A DNA stretch of 64,000 nt from Synchiropus splendidus (taxonomy: Eukaryota > Chordata > Actinopteri > Syngnathiformes > Callionymidae): the NCBI RefSeq assembly GCF_027744825.2, contig NC_071336.1:16276501-16340500 (forward strand). Direction: 5' to 3'. Position 1 is the stretch's first letter, and each line of letters opens with the position of its first letter. The notes under the pieces were generated by a model. That model made no database searches and had not been told where the DNA came from. It saw only the letters and a program-made list of their open reading frames with translations. This document shows positions 61,722 to 64,000 of this stretch, in pieces. Made by a program: the position numbers and the translations under genes.

Positions 61722-61835
61722 GCTGACTGACAAGTGAGGACTGACGGTGGACGAGCCCAGTCTTCCGAACTCAAACGCTGAGACACGCACCAGAGAAAAG
61801 CGCTGCATCAAGTGATCAAGAGTGCGCTGAGACTC

Positions 61836-61848
61836 CAACCGGAAGTAG
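61836..61848 (-). promoter_or_regulatory. ETS-type GGAA site upstream of cd68
   Basis: AACCGGAAGTAG lies about 115 bases upstream of the cd68 start codon. ACCGGAAGT is a strong ETS-family consensus. Myeloid ETS factor PU.1 is known to drive mammalian CD68, so a role here is plausible but inferred; the ACCGGAAGT form suits broadly expressed ETS factors better. Confidence 0.4.
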
Positions 61849-63926
61849 TACAAAATGAAACATCTGTGAGCGCTTTATACAATGTTATTACAGTTCAGTG
61901 ACTATTTTTTTAAGAGCTACTTTACAAATGTATTATACATAAAAATAATTCTCACACTGTCAAATATTAAACTACTCAATCAGTAAATAGAACATGAATC
62001 ATATAATATACAAATTGTAAAATTAGTAATCTAAATAAAATAATAAAATAAAAAAGGCATCATATTTACATAAGATGGAACGCCACGTCTTAAACCACGA
62101 CTACGAACCTGCAGCAGGTTTCGGCATGTCCATTACTTTGAAATCGGAAGTGCAAAGTTTGGTCGATGAGTAGGATGTTCGTCTTCACCAAACCACGCGC
62201 TCTTTTCTCGGGAAACGAAAGCACTGACGGCAGGAAGCGCTGTAACATGACACCGTTCAGAAAAGAAGTGAGAGGTTGAAGGTTTAAGAAATGAAAGTCA
62301 ATGAACGCGTGGTGGGCTTCTCAACTTGTCAACCGCCGGAACAAGATCACTCCCAACATCACTCAGTTCTGATGGGCAAATGCGTCATCATCGTTATTAC
62401 TATTAAGGTCTGGGTTAGTATCACCATCGCATGTCATGGTCCCACTGGTACCGTACTGAGATTATGAAGTTGAAGTATCATATTTGGGCGAACACTAGTT
62501 GTATTTGAAGGGTCAATTGCGATATAATGAGAATGAAGAAATAGTTTTTCAGTCTATGTATATGAAAAAATTCAATGCCATTTTCTTTCCTTAAACTACG
62601 ATAAATTACACTGTGATGCCGACGAGTGCAAAGTCCTCATAACTCATGACATAACTGGAGGTAGTCACTCTGGAAACAAGCACAAAAGTGGTGGAAGTCG
62701 CAAAGAACCAACTTTAAGGATAATATATCATCATTTCACACTGCATTTGCGTGCACGGTTCCAGAGTCATGTAGGTGATGCTTTAAAACTGTAGTGATTC
62801 TAGTCATACAGTTGGTTTTAGTAGTACCTGATGTAGTGCCATTTGTTGTAGTACTTGATGAATAAACCTCTTACAGAATAAAGAGCGATTGCAGTTATAG
62901 TACACATTTATGAGTACATGTTGAAGATTCGTGGAATATGCCTCAACACTAGATGTAGAAGCAGTTTTTTTGTATTTGTTTTGTATTTGTAGTAACCATT
63001 ACTAGCGATTAGTAGCAGTAGGGGCTAGTGTCGTAATTGTGTAGTGTTCCTAATTTTAAAGACTTAAGAGCAGCAGTAGTAAGTAATGAGTAGGGGAATC
63101 CAGGGAAGCAGCAACCATGGCAATGTTGCAGTAGCAGTAGAGAAAACAGACATAAGATTTCATTTCAACATTTCAGGTGAGTGGCCATGTGTGTTGACCC
63201 CGTATAACCTCACCGGCCTTGAGGAGGAACTGTGAAAAAAGTCAGGCAGACTTGTTCACACCACCTCATGACCAAGTGCAGCAGCTGCGTCACAACCTCA
63301 AAACATCCACTTCCTGAACAAGCCCTGATCCCAAGATGCAGCAGCAGATCAGTTGCTGACTCATCAACTCTCCATGTTGCAATGCTGGAATACTGGAAGA
63401 CTTGCGCCGCGTCACGTGGACATGTGGAAACAGGAAGTAAAATCTCTGCTTTGCTTTGTCGGATGAGAGAAAGGCGGCTCAACCCTTGGTTCGCCAAGAT
63501 GAAACTCAGATTGGCCCTAATGTTTCTCTTGTCAGATCACATAGGCAGATCCACTCCGAAGGCAGTCTCGCCTGAGCTGAACAACTTGTTCTTCATTTCA
63601 GACGCATGCCTGGGTGACGTGGTGAAAAGACAGCTCTGTGCATGCCTTCTCTTAAGTATCAAGTGATGCCAGTTAGAAAGCCAGATCTGGAGAAATGTGG
63701 TCTGTCCATGCTGTTTGCCAAGTGCGCATGGCTGCTGCAGACACACAAAACTTCCTGTTTCTGCCGCCTGGGCCCACGAAGCTTGTGTGACTGTCCAGTA
63801 CACGCAGCATTTGCCAAGGCCCACCGAGCTTGGGGGTGAATGAGATGGAGCACACGCCATCACCTCTTGTGTTTGTTGATTTGTGGGTCCAAAGGGCAAC
63901 GAATAGATAGAAGTGGACTTTCAATG
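61849..63926. other. cd68 upstream region and intergenic DNA, no confident gene
   Basis: AT-rich near 61,900-62,070. A degenerate GTA/AGT-rich segment occupies about 62,780-63,145. Open frames at 63,230-63,900 on both strands begin at non-ATG codons and show no known domain. Confidence 0.45.
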
Positions 63927-63932
63927 TTTATT
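63927..63932 (-). other. Reverse-strand poly(A) signal, possible 3' end of a gene entering from the right
   Basis: TTTATT on the + strand reads AATAAA on the - strand. About 40 bases upstream on that strand a frame reads DQDTLLVKH followed by a stop (63,970-63,999). This could be the end of a last exon, but nothing else supports it. Confidence 0.2.
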
Positions 63933-64000
63933 GGATCACTCACCAGGAATTCATCAACACTGCTGGACTCAGTGCTTCACCAAGAGAGTGTCCTGATCAA

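Noticed and set aside
63232..63666. 144-codon + strand ORF near the right edge
   Set aside because: It begins at GTG, has no recognisable domain, and is overlapped by comparable open frames on the other strand.
1..64000. CRISPR arrays, operons or prokaryotic defence systems
   Set aside because: Intron-split animal genes and CpG promoters show this is vertebrate nuclear DNA; no spaced direct-repeat arrays exist.

Overview
This is vertebrate nuclear DNA, almost certainly from a ray-finned (teleost) fish. Its genes are split by GT-AG introns, many only about 80-250 bases long. It has (CA)n/(TG)n microsatellites and a decayed LINE fragment, and the gene set is animal-specific. From memory, human DVL2, CD68, RNF227 and RNF222 all map to 17p13.1, so the window looks like a fish counterpart of that region. 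I re-derived splice junctions by eye and checked reading frames across each one; no database or transcript evidence was available.

Layout. Positions 1-23,090 are gene-poor. I see only a possible orphan terminal exon (12,454-12,519, +), a small signal-peptide-like ORF (1,912-2,139, +) and AT-rich or simple-sequence patches. From 23,132 to 26,125 (-) lies a three-exon gene for a 759-residue secreted protein that I cannot assign to a family. It carries a signal peptide, basic cleavage sites, three related short motifs and an acidic SGSG glycosaminoglycan-type site. Two small RING-finger genes follow head to head: an rnf227-like gene (27,412-28,207, -) and an rnf222-like gene with a C-terminal membrane anchor (31,597-32,217, +). 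A diverged direct repeat, about 165 bp per copy, lies between them.

From 33,989 to 48,399 (+) is dishevelled-2 (dvl2), 15 coding exons and 764 residues with DIX, PDZ, DEP and the conserved C-terminus. Its 5.9-kb first intron holds an antisense ORF that looks like a small secreted or membrane protein (35,383-35,604, -). Next come slx1 (50,494-51,944, +; GIY-YIG structure-specific nuclease subunit) and, tail to tail with it, an MS4A-type four-pass membrane protein (52,625-53,594, -; first coding exon not found). A LINE reverse-transcriptase remnant sits near 54.5-54.8 kb. cd68/macrosialin (58,497-61,721, -) has a Pro/Thr repeat stalk, a single LAMP domain and a YQTL lysosomal tail. The last 2.3 kb hold no confident gene; a reverse-strand poly(A) signal near 63,927 suggests that another gene ends here from the right.

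Functionally this is not an operon-like system. dvl2 serves Wnt signalling, slx1 serves DNA repair, cd68 and the MS4A-like gene are endolysosomal or cell-surface membrane proteins often linked to myeloid cells, and the RING genes are predicted ubiquitin ligases. The best candidates for undescribed biology are the 759-residue secreted protein with a KR...GRR peptide cassette and the antisense ORF inside dvl2 intron 1.
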